Assembly (NCBI GenBank): GCA_029263395.1
Contig: JAJCXO010000242.1
Coordinates: forward strand, 1 to 32,710
Direction of reading: 5' to 3'
Length of the DNA: 32,710 bases
From: Acidobacteriota bacterium
Lineage (GTDB): Bacteria > Acidobacteriota > Thermoanaerobaculia > Multivoradales > J023
Shown here: positions 9,091 through 16,919 of the stretch, piece by piece
Layout: every line of letters begins with the position of its first letter
Numbering within the stretch: the first letter of the stretch is position 1
Translations under genes and position numbers: made by a program
The notes under the pieces: generated by a model
What the model was told of the DNA's origin: nothing
What the model saw: only the letters and a program-made list of their open reading frames with translations
Database searches by the model: none

Positions 9091-9684
9091 CTAGCGTGAG
9101 CCGGCCACGTCCCAGTTGATTACATTCCAGAACGCTGCGATGTAGTCTGGGCGTCGATTCTGGTAGTTGAGGTAGTAGGCGTGCTCCCAGACGTCGATAC
9201 CGATTATCGGGGTCCTACCCGCCATTAACGGCGAATCTTGGTTGGGGGTCGCCGTCACGGCGAGCTTGCCATCGGCATTACGCACCAGCCAACCCCATCC
9301 GCTGCCGAATTGGGTCGTGGCGGCTTGGGTGAATTGCTTCTTGAATTCATCGAAGCTTCCGAAGTCGCGGTCGATATCCTGCGCCAGTTGGCCGGTCGGA
9401 GCCGTAGCGCCACCGGGGGTGAGGATTTGCCAGAACAAGCTGTGATTGGCATGACCGCCGCCGTGATTGATCACCGCCGGGCGCTTGGCTTGAGGAATCG
9501 ATTCGATGTCGCTCAAGATGGCCTCGATCGTCTGATTACCTGTGTCGATGCCGTCGAGAGCTTTGTTTAGGTTGGTGACGTAAGCCGCGTGATGCTTGTC
9601 GTGATGGATTTCCATCGTCTTGGCATCGATGTGGGGCTCGAGAGCATCAAACGCGTAGCCGAGATCCGGAACTGAAAACGCCAT
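9091..9684 (-). CDS. sodA: Superoxide dismutase, Mn type
   Basis: A 197-residue Fe/Mn superoxide dismutase of normal length, converting superoxide to oxygen and hydrogen peroxide in the cytoplasm (no signal peptide). Metal ligands are His27 (MEIHHDKHH), His81 ([11 protein letters not shown]), Asp164 and His168 ([18 protein letters not shown]). The second-shell Gln comes from the C-terminal domain (Gln149 in PNQDSPLM), and Gly75-Gly77 precede the His81 region. This is the manganese or cambialistic signature rather than the iron one. AAGGAGG lies about 6 nt upstream of the ATG at 9684. The gene appears monocistronic, with its own terminator at 9042-9066 and a candidate promoter at 9857-9886. 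Confidence 0.97.
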   Translation of the reverse strand: MAFSVPDLGYAFDALEPHIDAKTMEIHHDKHHAAYVTNLNKALDGIDTGNQTIEAILSDIESIPQAKRPAVINHGGGHANHSLFWQILTPGGATAPTGQLAQDIDRDFGSFDEFKKQFTQAATTQFGSGWGWLVRNADGKLAVTATPNQDSPLMAGRTPIIGIDVWEHAYYLNYQNRRPDYIAAFWNVINWDVAGSR

Positions 9685-9856
9685 CGGGAACCTCCTTGTT
9701 CGGTGAGCCTGCCTGGTCTGGGAGGGAGAGATCCCGTCCGCTGATTTGGCGGGTCCGTGAATGGACGTAAGCCTGTAACTGGACTTCGGTCCAATAGATT
9801 GTACGGTTGGTTCTTGGCGGGCCAGCTTACGGATGAACCAGCCCCGCAGAATTAGG

Positions 9857-9886
9857 ACTTTACAGCCGCGTCTTTGCCATCGTCAA
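9857..9886 (-). promoter_or_regulatory. Candidate sigma-70-type promoter of sodA
   Basis: On the - strand TTGACG (9886-9881) is followed after 18 nt by TAAAGT (9862-9857). This puts transcription start near 9850 and gives a leader of about 165 nt. The -35 matches 5/6 and the -10 matches 4/6 of the consensus. A short perfect hairpin (stem TGGAC/GTCCA, 4-nt loop, 9780-9793) lies in the leader. Confidence 0.4.
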
Positions 9887-9911
9887 CCTTGCTCGCGACG
9901 GTTTCGGTCTG

Positions 9912-11066
9912 TCAGTCGACTACCAACCGTGGTAGATCCCAGTTGATACGAGTCAGGATTTCGTAGTGAATCGTGCCGGCGAGGTTCGCGAGGTGTTCTG
10001 CAGTCACCGTCTGGTCTCCTTGTCGACCCAATAAAACAACTTCGTCTCCCAGCGCCACGGTCGGGATGTCAGTGACGTCGACCATCGTGAGATTCATGCA
10101 TATCCGGCCGCGAACCGGCGCCCTATTGCCGCCGATCAGCACGTGAGCCTGATTCGAGAACCGTCGATCATAGCCATCAGCGTACCCAACTGGCAGAACA
10201 GCGATTCGGGTCGAACGAGTTGTTTGGTAGGTGCAGCCGTAACCGACGTAGCTCCCTGCCGGAACTTGCTTGAGTTGGCTCACTCTGGTTTTCCAACTGA
10301 GAGCGGGCTGCAGGTTGGCGCTGGCGTCCGGGTGTTCGAGTCGGTAAGAGAGGTAGGTTTCCTTCGAAGACCAGAGACCGTATTGGCTGATACCGAGACG
10401 CACCATATTGAAATGGGTCTCGGGAAAGACCAGCGTTGCCGCCGAGCAAGCGGCGTGGCATTTTGATGGATTGATGCCTGCAGCCCGTAAGCGCTCGACT
10501 GCATGTTTGAAGTTGGTGAGTTGGACCTCGGCGTAGTCGTGGTCCGTGGTGTCCTCGATATTTGCGAAGTGCGTGTAAACACCCTCCGCGACGACCAGCG
10601 GGTGCTGTGTCAAGAAGTCAAGAAACCAGTCGAGCCCGTCAGCGTCGACACCCTGGCGATGGGTACCTGTCTCCAGCTTGAGGTGGATCCGCACCGTTCG
10701 CTGTTGTGCATGCGCAAGCTCTGCAAGACGGATGGCGCTTTCACGGGTGAAAAGCGCCATGCGAAAATCTCCTGCGATCACCTGTTCGAGATCTTCGATC
10801 GGGATTGGGCCAAGAATCAGAATGTCGCGTGAGAAGCCAGCTTGCCTCAGCTGCTGAGCTTCCGTCAGCGCGTGAACACAGAATGAGTCCGCACCGCTGG
10901 CCATCGCGGCGATTTGCTCCAAACCATGCCCATATGCATTCGACTTCACCACTGCTGCCAACTCGACGTCAGGGCCGATCAGCTGGCGAAAGAAGTTCAA
11001 GTTGTGGATGTAGGCTTGTTTGGAGATCTCCAGCCAGACGTTGAGAGCGTGCTGGTTCATCGTCAT
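9912..11066 (-). CDS. alr: Alanine racemase
   Basis: A 384-residue PLP-dependent fold-type III racemase that interconverts L- and D-alanine for peptidoglycan. The PLP Lys is Lys41 in AVVKSNAYGHG. The catalytic Tyr of the C-terminal domain lies in VGYGCTY (about residue 270). 'LPVGYADGYDRR' and 'RGRICMNLTMVDVT' are family blocks. The length is normal (about 370). The start ATG overlaps the upstream stop as ATGA (11066-11063), so translation is coupled to the DUF885-type metallopeptidase gene. An ATG two codons further in is an alternative. The stop lies 227 bp before sodA. Confidence 0.96.
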   Translation of the reverse strand: MTMNQHALNVWLEISKQAYIHNLNFFRQLIGPDVELAAVVKSNAYGHGLEQIAAMASGADSFCVHALTEAQQLRQAGFSRDILILGPIPIEDLEQVIAGDFRMALFTRESAIRLAELAHAQQRTVRIHLKLETGTHRQGVDADGLDWFLDFLTQHPLVVAEGVYTHFANIEDTTDHDYAEVQLTNFKHAVERLRAAGINPSKCHAACSAATLVFPETHFNMVRLGISQYGLWSSKETYLSYRLEHPDASANLQPALSWKTRVSQLKQVPAGSYVGYGCTYQTTRSTRIAVLPVGYADGYDRRFSNQAHVLIGGNRAPVRGRICMNLTMVDVTDIPTVALGDEVVLLGRQGDQTVTAEHLANLAGTIHYEILTRINWDLPRLVVD

Positions 11067-12415
11067 CGTAAACCCGAGGGGAGTCGGGGCGACGACAAAA
11101 GCTGTTCGAAGACCTGCCAGCGTTGCTGCGGGTCTTCACCTGCTTGGGCCTCGATATAGCTCCGCACCAAATCTTGGCCTAGGTTGTAGTTGATGACATA
11201 GCTGCGATATTGGTCGAAGAACGTGATCCGTTGTGCTGCACGCTCCGGTGATGTGGCGGCGTAGTGGGTGAGCCACTCTGTCGCCGCTTGGGCGTCGATC
11301 TCACCGTCCAGATACCGGCGCGCTGCCTCATTACCGGCGTAACTCAGCCGTTCGGAGAGCGCCAGAACCTGATGGTAGGCGCTGGCCCGCTTGGCATCGA
11401 GACCAGCCAACGGGAATAGCACATCCCGTTCGTAAGTGAGCCGCTCGTCGCCGGGGAAAGCCATCTCGATTCCAAAGTTAGCGCTGCCCTCGGCGATCAA
11501 CGACTGTGGGCTGAACAGGGGGTAGACCGAATACTCGATCCAGCCGCGGTTGCGCACCAAGTGTTGCTCGAGCAGTGCATTGTAAAGATGGTGTCCTGGG
11601 TAACCCTCGTGGCAGGCGAGGTCGACAGCCCGGTCGATGAAGATAGGTAGATCGGTGTTGACCTGGATCAGGCTTTGGAGCTCTCCCTGGTACCAGTTGT
11701 AGCCGCTCCAAGATTTACCGGTCACATACTCGATCTTGAAGTTTTCACCAGCAGGCAGCTCAATATGACGTTCGGTACGCTCACGGCAGGCGTCGACCGC
11801 TTCCCGGAAGACGACGTCGAGCTTGTCGGTTGGAATGACAAAATCTCGTCGAAAGGTCTCTAATCGTTCGATGAGCGAGCCACTGTCAAAGCCTTCACTG
11901 GCGAGCAGGCGATCAAGTTCGTCGAGGGTGGCTTGGAAATGGGCTTCTTCGAGGCGTGGCGGTGTAGCGTCATAGAGGGCACGAGCTTCGGCCTCGAAGG
12001 TCAGGGGCGTTCCGCTCAAGAGCTCGACCCGTGCGTTGAGCGCCCCTAACTGGCGGTGAAGATACTTCCGTCGCAAGGATTCGAGCGTATCGTCTCCGGC
12101 TAGCGGTTCGGGTTCAAACTGACCAAGCAGGATGTCGGCTCGACTCTGGATGGATGCGAGAGTTTGTGATTCGGCGGTCGCTTCGTCTTGCCACGCTTTG
12201 GGTCCGTAGTAGGCGTCAACGTAGTCTGCGTCATGCTGGCCTACAGCGAGGACGAGTTTGACGTAAGACTCGGCTACCGTATCGAGGTTGATTGTCGCGT
12301 CAGCGTTCAAGGTCGTGTCTTCCTTGGGTGGCGCCGTCGCACCTTGGCAGCCACAGAAGACCAAAAGCATGACAAGCGTTGGTTGGGCGAGTTGCTTGGT
12401 GTTAGGCAGGTGCAT
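11063..12415 (-). CDS. DUF885-type metallopeptidase, probable lipoprotein
   Basis: About 450 residues. The N-terminus has a hydrophobic stretch ending in Cys (LVMLLVFCGCQG), consistent with a lipoprotein signal peptide, although the lipobox is loose. The segment 'CHEGYPGHHLYN' (about 268-279) is the HExxPGHH zinc motif of the DUF885 family, and a downstream Glu in 'IAEGSANFGIE' (about 307-317) is a plausible third ligand. Early motifs 'DYVDAYYGPKAWQ' also fit the family. The expected activity is peptide hydrolysis outside the cytoplasm; the substrate is unknown. ATG at 12415 is preferred because GGAG lies 8 nt upstream; TTG at 12421 is the alternative. It is transcribed ahead of alr with a 4-nt overlap, so it may act on muropeptides or peptides linked to wall metabolism (inference). 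Confidence 0.82.
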   Translation of the reverse strand: MHLPNTKQLAQPTLVMLLVFCGCQGATAPPKEDTTLNADATINLDTVAESYVKLVLAVGQHDADYVDAYYGPKAWQDEATAESQTLASIQSRADILLGQFEPEPLAGDDTLESLRRKYLHRQLGALNARVELLSGTPLTFEAEARALYDATPPRLEEAHFQATLDELDRLLASEGFDSGSLIERLETFRRDFVIPTDKLDVVFREAVDACRERTERHIELPAGENFKIEYVTGKSWSGYNWYQGELQSLIQVNTDLPIFIDRAVDLACHEGYPGHHLYNALLEQHLVRNRGWIEYSVYPLFSPQSLIAEGSANFGIEMAFPGDERLTYERDVLFPLAGLDAKRASAYHQVLALSERLSYAGNEAARRYLDGEIDAQAATEWLTHYAATSPERAAQRITFFDQYRSYVINYNLGQDLVRSYIEAQAGEDPQQRWQVFEQLLSSPRLPSGLR

Positions 12416-12506
12416 CAGCAAGTCTCCGTGAGAACTCGGATGGTTCGAGGAAGATGGTATCGGATGTTTCCCGGGTAAAGGTGTGTCCAGCTACAATGCT
12501 TGGATC

Positions 12507-13103
12507 ATGACCGATGAGCCAATTAGCCAACAGCTTCTCACACCTCTCGACGAGTACTTACGGCAAGTTCGCGATCTCGAGAACGACGCCAGGCAGTTGA
12601 CCCGTGGCTTGAGTCCTCGCCAGTTCAATTGGTCTCCAGAGGCTGGTCGATGGTCGATTGCGGAGTGTTTGGTTCACCTCAACGCAGTTGCAGAGCCCTA
12701 TTGCGAGGCCATCGCGAAGGCCATCGAGACCGGCCGAGAGCGGGCGGTCGTAGCCGGCGGTCCAGTGCAGTACAGTTGGCTCGAGCGGTGGATGATTCGT
12801 TCTCTCGAGCCGCCCCCCAAGCGGCGGCTGCCAGCGCCGAGCATCTTTCGTCCGACGGCGAAACACAACCAACATTCCTTGGCCGACGTGTTGGATGAAT
12901 TCGTCGGCCTCAAGCAGCGTTTTGCCGACCTCCTAGGCGAGGCGAACGGCCTGAACGTCGGCAAGATCAAGGTTACCTCGCCGGTGTCCAAGCTGATGCG
13001 ACTGCGCCTGGGCGCTGCCTTCGCATTTCTCGCCAGCCATGAACGACGCCATTTGTGGCAAGCACACCAAGTTCGTGAGAGTGCCGCCTTCCCTGAGAGC
13101 TAA
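12507..13103 (+). CDS. DinB-family / four-helix metal-binding protein
   Basis: About 198 residues. The N-terminal helix contains 'WSIAECLVHLN' (His57) and the C-terminal helix contains 'SHERRHLWQ' (His178, His182). This is the spaced His pattern of DinB/DUF664-like four-helix bundles, often associated with thiol transferases (BSH, MSH) or stress responses. The exact activity cannot be read. The ATG at 12507 gives the natural family start (MTDEPISQQLL). An in-frame GTG at 12483 would add eight residues. TACAAT at 12492-12497 would be a -10 box for a nearly leaderless message, but no -35 is evident. It is divergent from the DUF885 gene and convergent with HMG-CoA synthase. Confidence 0.82.
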   Translation: MTDEPISQQLLTPLDEYLRQVRDLENDARQLTRGLSPRQFNWSPEAGRWSIAECLVHLNAVAEPYCEAIAKAIETGRERAVVAGGPVQYSWLERWMIRSLEPPPKRRLPAPSIFRPTAKHNQHSLADVLDEFVGLKQRFADLLGEANGLNVGKIKVTSPVSKLMRLRLGAAFAFLASHERRHLWQAHQVRESAAFPES

Positions 13104-13141
13104 AATCTCAAGAGCTCGCGTTCGAGACCTCGGTCTATCGG

Positions 13142-14260
13142 TTAAGCGGAGGCTGCCAGCCTGGCGTCTCTGAGACTTTCATAACCTGCCGCGTCGATGT
13201 GCTCTCGGTTGGCGAGGTCGTGTTCGATGTCGGCAGTCCAGGCTCCGGTGGCGGCTTCGGGGCCAGCGGTGAGGGTGAGCAACTCGGCACCAAAGCCGGA
13301 GCCATAGGAGAAGGCAGTGATTTGCTGGCCTTCGTCCAGGCCTGCCAGTGCCTCGGCAACCGACATCCAAAGGCTTGCCGTGTACGCGTTGCCACACTGT
13401 CGGTTCCAGCCCATGTTGGGGTCGATCTTCTGCGAGAAGATCTGGTTGGAGAGCTCGTAGTCCCAGCCGAAAGATTCACCGACATGAAGAAAAGCCTTCT
13501 TGACCATCTTGGGGAAGGGCACGTGAAAACAGATGGCTGCGAGCGCCGAAAGCTTCTGTTGCGCATCGTCGTCACCGACGAAGGCTCGGAAGCAGTTTTC
13601 AGCCGCCTTTTTGTAACAATCGAGGCTGAACTTGCCATCGACCCGTGGAAAACTCTCGCCCACAGGACGCCAGAAATCGAAGGCTGGTTCACTCCACGGG
13701 TAGGACATCGGGTCGATCACTGCGATGTCTGGCTGGTCGACGATCATGGCGACAGCACCCGCACCCTGGGTGGGCTCGCCGGGGTCGCTGAGTGCATAAA
13801 GCGCAACGTCGGTTGCAATCACCAAAGCAGCTTTGTCTCCCGCCGCGCCCGACAATTTCCACTCCAATGCTTGCCGCAAAGCGACAGTACCGCCGTAGCA
13901 AGCATGTTTGACTTCGTAGGAGCGAACCGCACCTCGCAAACCGAGTTCTTCTGCCACCCACGCACTCAAAGGGCGACTCATGTCGACCGCCGATTCAGTG
14001 CCAACAACGATCATGCCGATTCGGCCGAGGTCACCATCCCATCTGCCGAGGGCTCGTTTGGCGGCTTCGACGGCCATTTCCACGGCTCCGAAGTCTGGCG
14101 GACACAAGGCCATTTCCTGGCATCCCAGCCCGAGCGTGTACTTCTGGGGATCTTGACCTCGCAGCTTAGCGAGTTCTTCGACGGGCAGGGCCAGGGGTGG
14201 CAGGCTCAGGCCTATAGAGGCGAGGCCGATCGAGGGGGAGGTTGCGGCATGGGCGGTCAT
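13142..14260 (-). CDS. mvaS: Hydroxymethylglutaryl-CoA synthase
   Basis: 372 residues with the thiolase-like fold. The catalytic triad is readable: Glu89 (VVGTESAVDMSR), Cys121 (VKHACYGGTVAL) and His246 (CFHVPFPKM). The 'GNAYTASLW' and 'FSYGSGFGAEL' blocks are also typical. The reaction condenses acetyl-CoA with acetoacetyl-CoA to form HMG-CoA for the mevalonate pathway. The same family includes synthases for polyketide beta-branching, but no polyketide genes are near, so the mevalonate role is preferred. Mevalonate genes are uncommon in most Gram-negatives and no other pathway gene is here. AAGGAG lies 8 nt upstream of the ATG. It is divergent from the RND exporter across 282 bp. Confidence 0.88.
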   Translation of the reverse strand: MTAHAATSPSIGLASIGLSLPPLALPVEELAKLRGQDPQKYTLGLGCQEMALCPPDFGAVEMAVEAAKRALGRWDGDLGRIGMIVVGTESAVDMSRPLSAWVAEELGLRGAVRSYEVKHACYGGTVALRQALEWKLSGAAGDKAALVIATDVALYALSDPGEPTQGAGAVAMIVDQPDIAVIDPMSYPWSEPAFDFWRPVGESFPRVDGKFSLDCYKKAAENCFRAFVGDDDAQQKLSALAAICFHVPFPKMVKKAFLHVGESFGWDYELSNQIFSQKIDPNMGWNRQCGNAYTASLWMSVAEALAGLDEGQQITAFSYGSGFGAELLTLTAGPEAATGAWTADIEHDLANREHIDAAGYESLRDARLAASA

Positions 14261-14542
14261 ATCGGATCTCCTTGGAGTCCTGAGCCGGCGAAAGCATTGT
14301 TGGCCCTGGCAGGGACTCGAACCTTCGCCGTCCTTGGGTCGGTGAATCTTGAGTCTAGGGGGTCACTGATCGGTCTGAGATCGCCTTGACCGAAACCTGA
14401 CACACCGTGACAAAAGCACGACCGCAGCGCGACAACGGGGTATCATCACACGCTCCAAGCTGCCTTGAGATGGGCGGACGTCCCAAGAGACTTGTGTGTT
14501 ATCGCAGCAAGCCCCTCGATCCATGAAGATGTCAACTGATCC

Positions 14543-16906
14543 ATGAATTCCAATCGGTTTCGGCGACTCGCTGATTGGGAACTCCGGCATCGCGGATGGG
14601 TAGTCTTCGGGATCGTCGCAGGGTCGCTATTTGCTCTCGCCCAGCTGCCTCGCTTGCGGTTCGATTTTCGACCGGAAGCCTTGCTCGAATTTAGTGCGGA
14701 AGAGAAAGAGTTTGCCCGCAGTTTTCGCGAGCAGTTTCAAGTTCGCGATGACCTGTTGTTGGTTGCGCTGCGTGGGTCGGACTCGGGCTCGGTGCTCGAC
14801 GCCCGGGGGCTCTCTCTACTCTTCCGCCTGACGGAGTCGGTGGCAGCAAATCCGGCGGCCGACGGTGCGTACAGCTTGACGAAGGTTCCGCGTCGCGATC
14901 TTGCCGGCGGCTTGGCCGCCCTTGCTCTCGGCAAGTTACCACCACTGATTGCGGGACTGCCGATCGCTGCTCAAGATGTCGCGAGGGTCAATGCCCAGGT
15001 CGCAACATCGAGGATGCTGCCGCGACAGCTGATCTCCGAAGACGGCTCGACCGCTGCCATCGTCATGGTAATCAAGCGGGAGTTCGAAGACCTCACTTTG
15101 CTCGACCAACCTCTAGGTGATTTGCAAGTCGAGCTGGAGGGTCTGCTGTCTGCGGATGCGGCGGATGCAGCCACAAATGCGGATCGGACCTACGAAATCC
15201 ATCTTGGCGGCCTACCGTTTATTCGTCTCGAGACGGTACGCAAACTCAAGAGTGAACAGCGAAGCTTCTGGCCGCTGACCGCAGCATTGTATTTGTTCTT
15301 CTTATGGGTTCTCTACCGAGATTTGGGCCTTGCCGTGACCCCGTTGTTGGCGGTCGGGCTGGCGAGCCTTTGGGGCATCGCACTCTTGCCGCTGGTTGGC
15401 TCGGAAGTGAATGTCATCAACAACATCGTGCCGAGTTTGATTCTGGTGATCGGAGTGTGCAACGCCATTCACATGCTCCATGCCTATGTCGAGGCGCGTC
15501 GCGGCGGAGCTTCCGGAGAAGAGGCTGTCCAGCAGATGATGGCAGAGCTTGGACTGCCTGTTCTGCTCACCAGCGTCACAACGGCTATTGGGTTTGCGTC
15601 CCTGCTGGTCGCTCGCAACGGGACCCTACAGGATCTCGGTTGGCAGGCGAGTGCCGGGATTATGATGTCCTATCTCGCCCTAGTCACTCTGCTACCGGTG
15701 CTGGTCGGACGGTTCGGGCGTCGAGCAGCCTATGCTGTGTCGTCGGTGAGGCGGCGTCAACGGCTCGGCTTTCGGCCAATGGAGGTGCTGGTCAGCGGCG
15801 TGACTCGTTGGCCGCGATCGGTGCTGGCGGTCGCCCTTGTGGTGCTTGTTCTGGCGATTGCCAGCGGTTTCCGTGTTCCCATCGACGCCAGGGTCAACGA
15901 TACGTTTCCACCCGGGCATCCAATCTACGAGAGCAACAAGTTAGTAGAGGATGAACTCGGGGGTATCTTACCTCTGGAGATTCACCTGAAAGCTTCCGAG
16001 GCTGGTTACTTCACCCGCTCAGACCGGCTTCATCACGTGTTCGCACTACAAAAAGCCTTGGCCGAACGGCCTGAGGTGCTTGACGTGAAGTCGGTTGTCG
16101 ACCTGATTGCGGAGGTCCATGGTGCTCGACCGGATGACCGTGTCATGGAGGCTCTAAGTCCTCGGGGAGTGCCCTTCGCTCTCGAAGCGCTGCGTAAATA
16201 TCAGCCGGAAGGACTGGTCCAATTTGTGAACGAAGAGGCTTCGGAGATCCGGATTGCGGCCCGATTGTCGGATGGCGGTATTCGAGCTTCGCTGACGCTG
16301 CTCGAGTGGATCGAAGAAGTCGATGCGGAGTGGTTGGAGCCTTTTGACGACGAGGTCTCGTTGCGTTTGACCGGTGAGGCGTTTCTGGCGTCTCGGGGGC
16401 TCGACTTTTTTATTCGAGATCTGATCCTCAGCTCGGTGACCGCCGGCGGCGTGATCTTCGTGGTGCTAGTGGTCGCATTTCGTTCTCTGCGTATGGGGCT
16501 GCTCAGTATTCTGCCGACAGTGCTGCCTCTAGCACTGACACTCGGCCTGATTCCGTTCTATGGCTATCAGCTCAATACCTCGACGGTGGTTGTCTTCACT
16601 ATCTCGATCGGCATGGCGGTCGACAACACGATCCACTTGTTGACCCGGTTTCGCGGCGCTCGCAGCGGTGGCCTAGGTCTCGAAGAGGCCGTCAGGGAAA
16701 CGTTTGGTCAGACCGGGGCGGCAGTAGTAGCGTCGAATCTGTTGTTGATCGGCGGCTTCGGGGTGTTGTTTGCGAGCACTTTCGAACCGATCTTCCGGGT
16801 CGCTGTCTTGACAACCACCACCATCGGTGCCGCCATGCTCTCAGCCATACTGGTTCTACCCGCGCTCTTGATGTTGTGGGGTGGACCGCTCGGCCAGTCG
16901 AAGTGA
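14543..16906 (+). CDS. RND/MMPL-family transporter
   Basis: 787 residues with the duplicated layout of RND exporters. There is an N-terminal membrane segment (about 18-36), a periplasmic domain, a membrane bundle (about 240-400) and then a second repeat beginning with a membrane segment near 426-445, a second periplasmic domain and a second bundle (about 629-780). 'NNIVPSLILVIGVCNAIHMLHAY' and 'VVVFTISIGMAVDNTIHLLTRF' are the matching sterol-sensing-like motifs (G-x-x-x-N/D-x-x-I/H-x-L). This MMPL/HpnN-like subfamily moves lipids or other hydrophobic compounds; which one is not clear here. The ATG lacks a clear Shine-Dalgarno. A 10-bp direct repeat GATCCATGAA (14518-14527 and 14538-14547) brackets the start. 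The adjacent isoprenoid enzyme hints at a lipid substrate (weak inference). The stop is followed by a second in-frame TGA. Confidence 0.88.
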   Translation: MNSNRFRRLADWELRHRGWVVFGIVAGSLFALAQLPRLRFDFRPEALLEFSAEEKEFARSFREQFQVRDDLLLVALRGSDSGSVLDARGLSLLFRLTESVAANPAADGAYSLTKVPRRDLAGGLAALALGKLPPLIAGLPIAAQDVARVNAQVATSRMLPRQLISEDGSTAAIVMVIKREFEDLTLLDQPLGDLQVELEGLLSADAADAATNADRTYEIHLGGLPFIRLETVRKLKSEQRSFWPLTAALYLFFLWVLYRDLGLAVTPLLAVGLASLWGIALLPLVGSEVNVINNIVPSLILVIGVCNAIHMLHAYVEARRGGASGEEAVQQMMAELGLPVLLTSVTTAIGFASLLVARNGTLQDLGWQASAGIMMSYLALVTLLPVLVGRFGRRAAYAVSSVRRRQRLGFRPMEVLVSGVTRWPRSVLAVALVVLVLAIASGFRVPIDARVNDTFPPGHPIYESNKLVEDELGGILPLEIHLKASEAGYFTRSDRLHHVFALQKALAERPEVLDVKSVVDLIAEVHGARPDDRVMEALSPRGVPFALEALRKYQPEGLVQFVNEEASEIRIAARLSDGGIRASLTLLEWIEEVDAEWLEPFDDEVSLRLTGEAFLASRGLDFFIRDLILSSVTAGGVIFVVLVVAFRSLRMGLLSILPTVLPLALTLGLIPFYGYQLNTSTVVVFTISIGMAVDNTIHLLTRFRGARSGGLGLEEAVRETFGQTGAAVVASNLLLIGGFGVLFASTFEPIFRVAVLTTTTIGAAMLSAILVLPALLMLWGGPLGQSK

Positions 16907-16919
16907 TGAGCAGCTTGGA

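Noticed and set aside
12492-12497. TACAAT as a -10 box for the DinB-like gene
   Set aside because: No -35 element is found at 16-18 bp and the start site would be only a few bases before the ATG. It is noted in the gene entry but not called as a promoter.
14300-14335. tRNA-like 3' end on the - strand (GGTTCGAGTCCCTGCC)
   Set aside because: The T-loop looks right, but the T-stem has only three of five pairs, no matching 5' acceptor arm lies upstream, and no anticodon arm can be folded. At most it is a chance resemblance.
13199-14389. 396-codon open frame on the + strand
   Set aside because: It is antisense to HMG-CoA synthase, whose catalytic residues are all present on the - strand. The + frame has no recognisable family features and is explained by GC-rich codon bias.
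14518-14547. GATCCATGAA direct repeat as a target-site duplication
   Set aside because: The copies are only 20 bp apart, with no mobile element between them.
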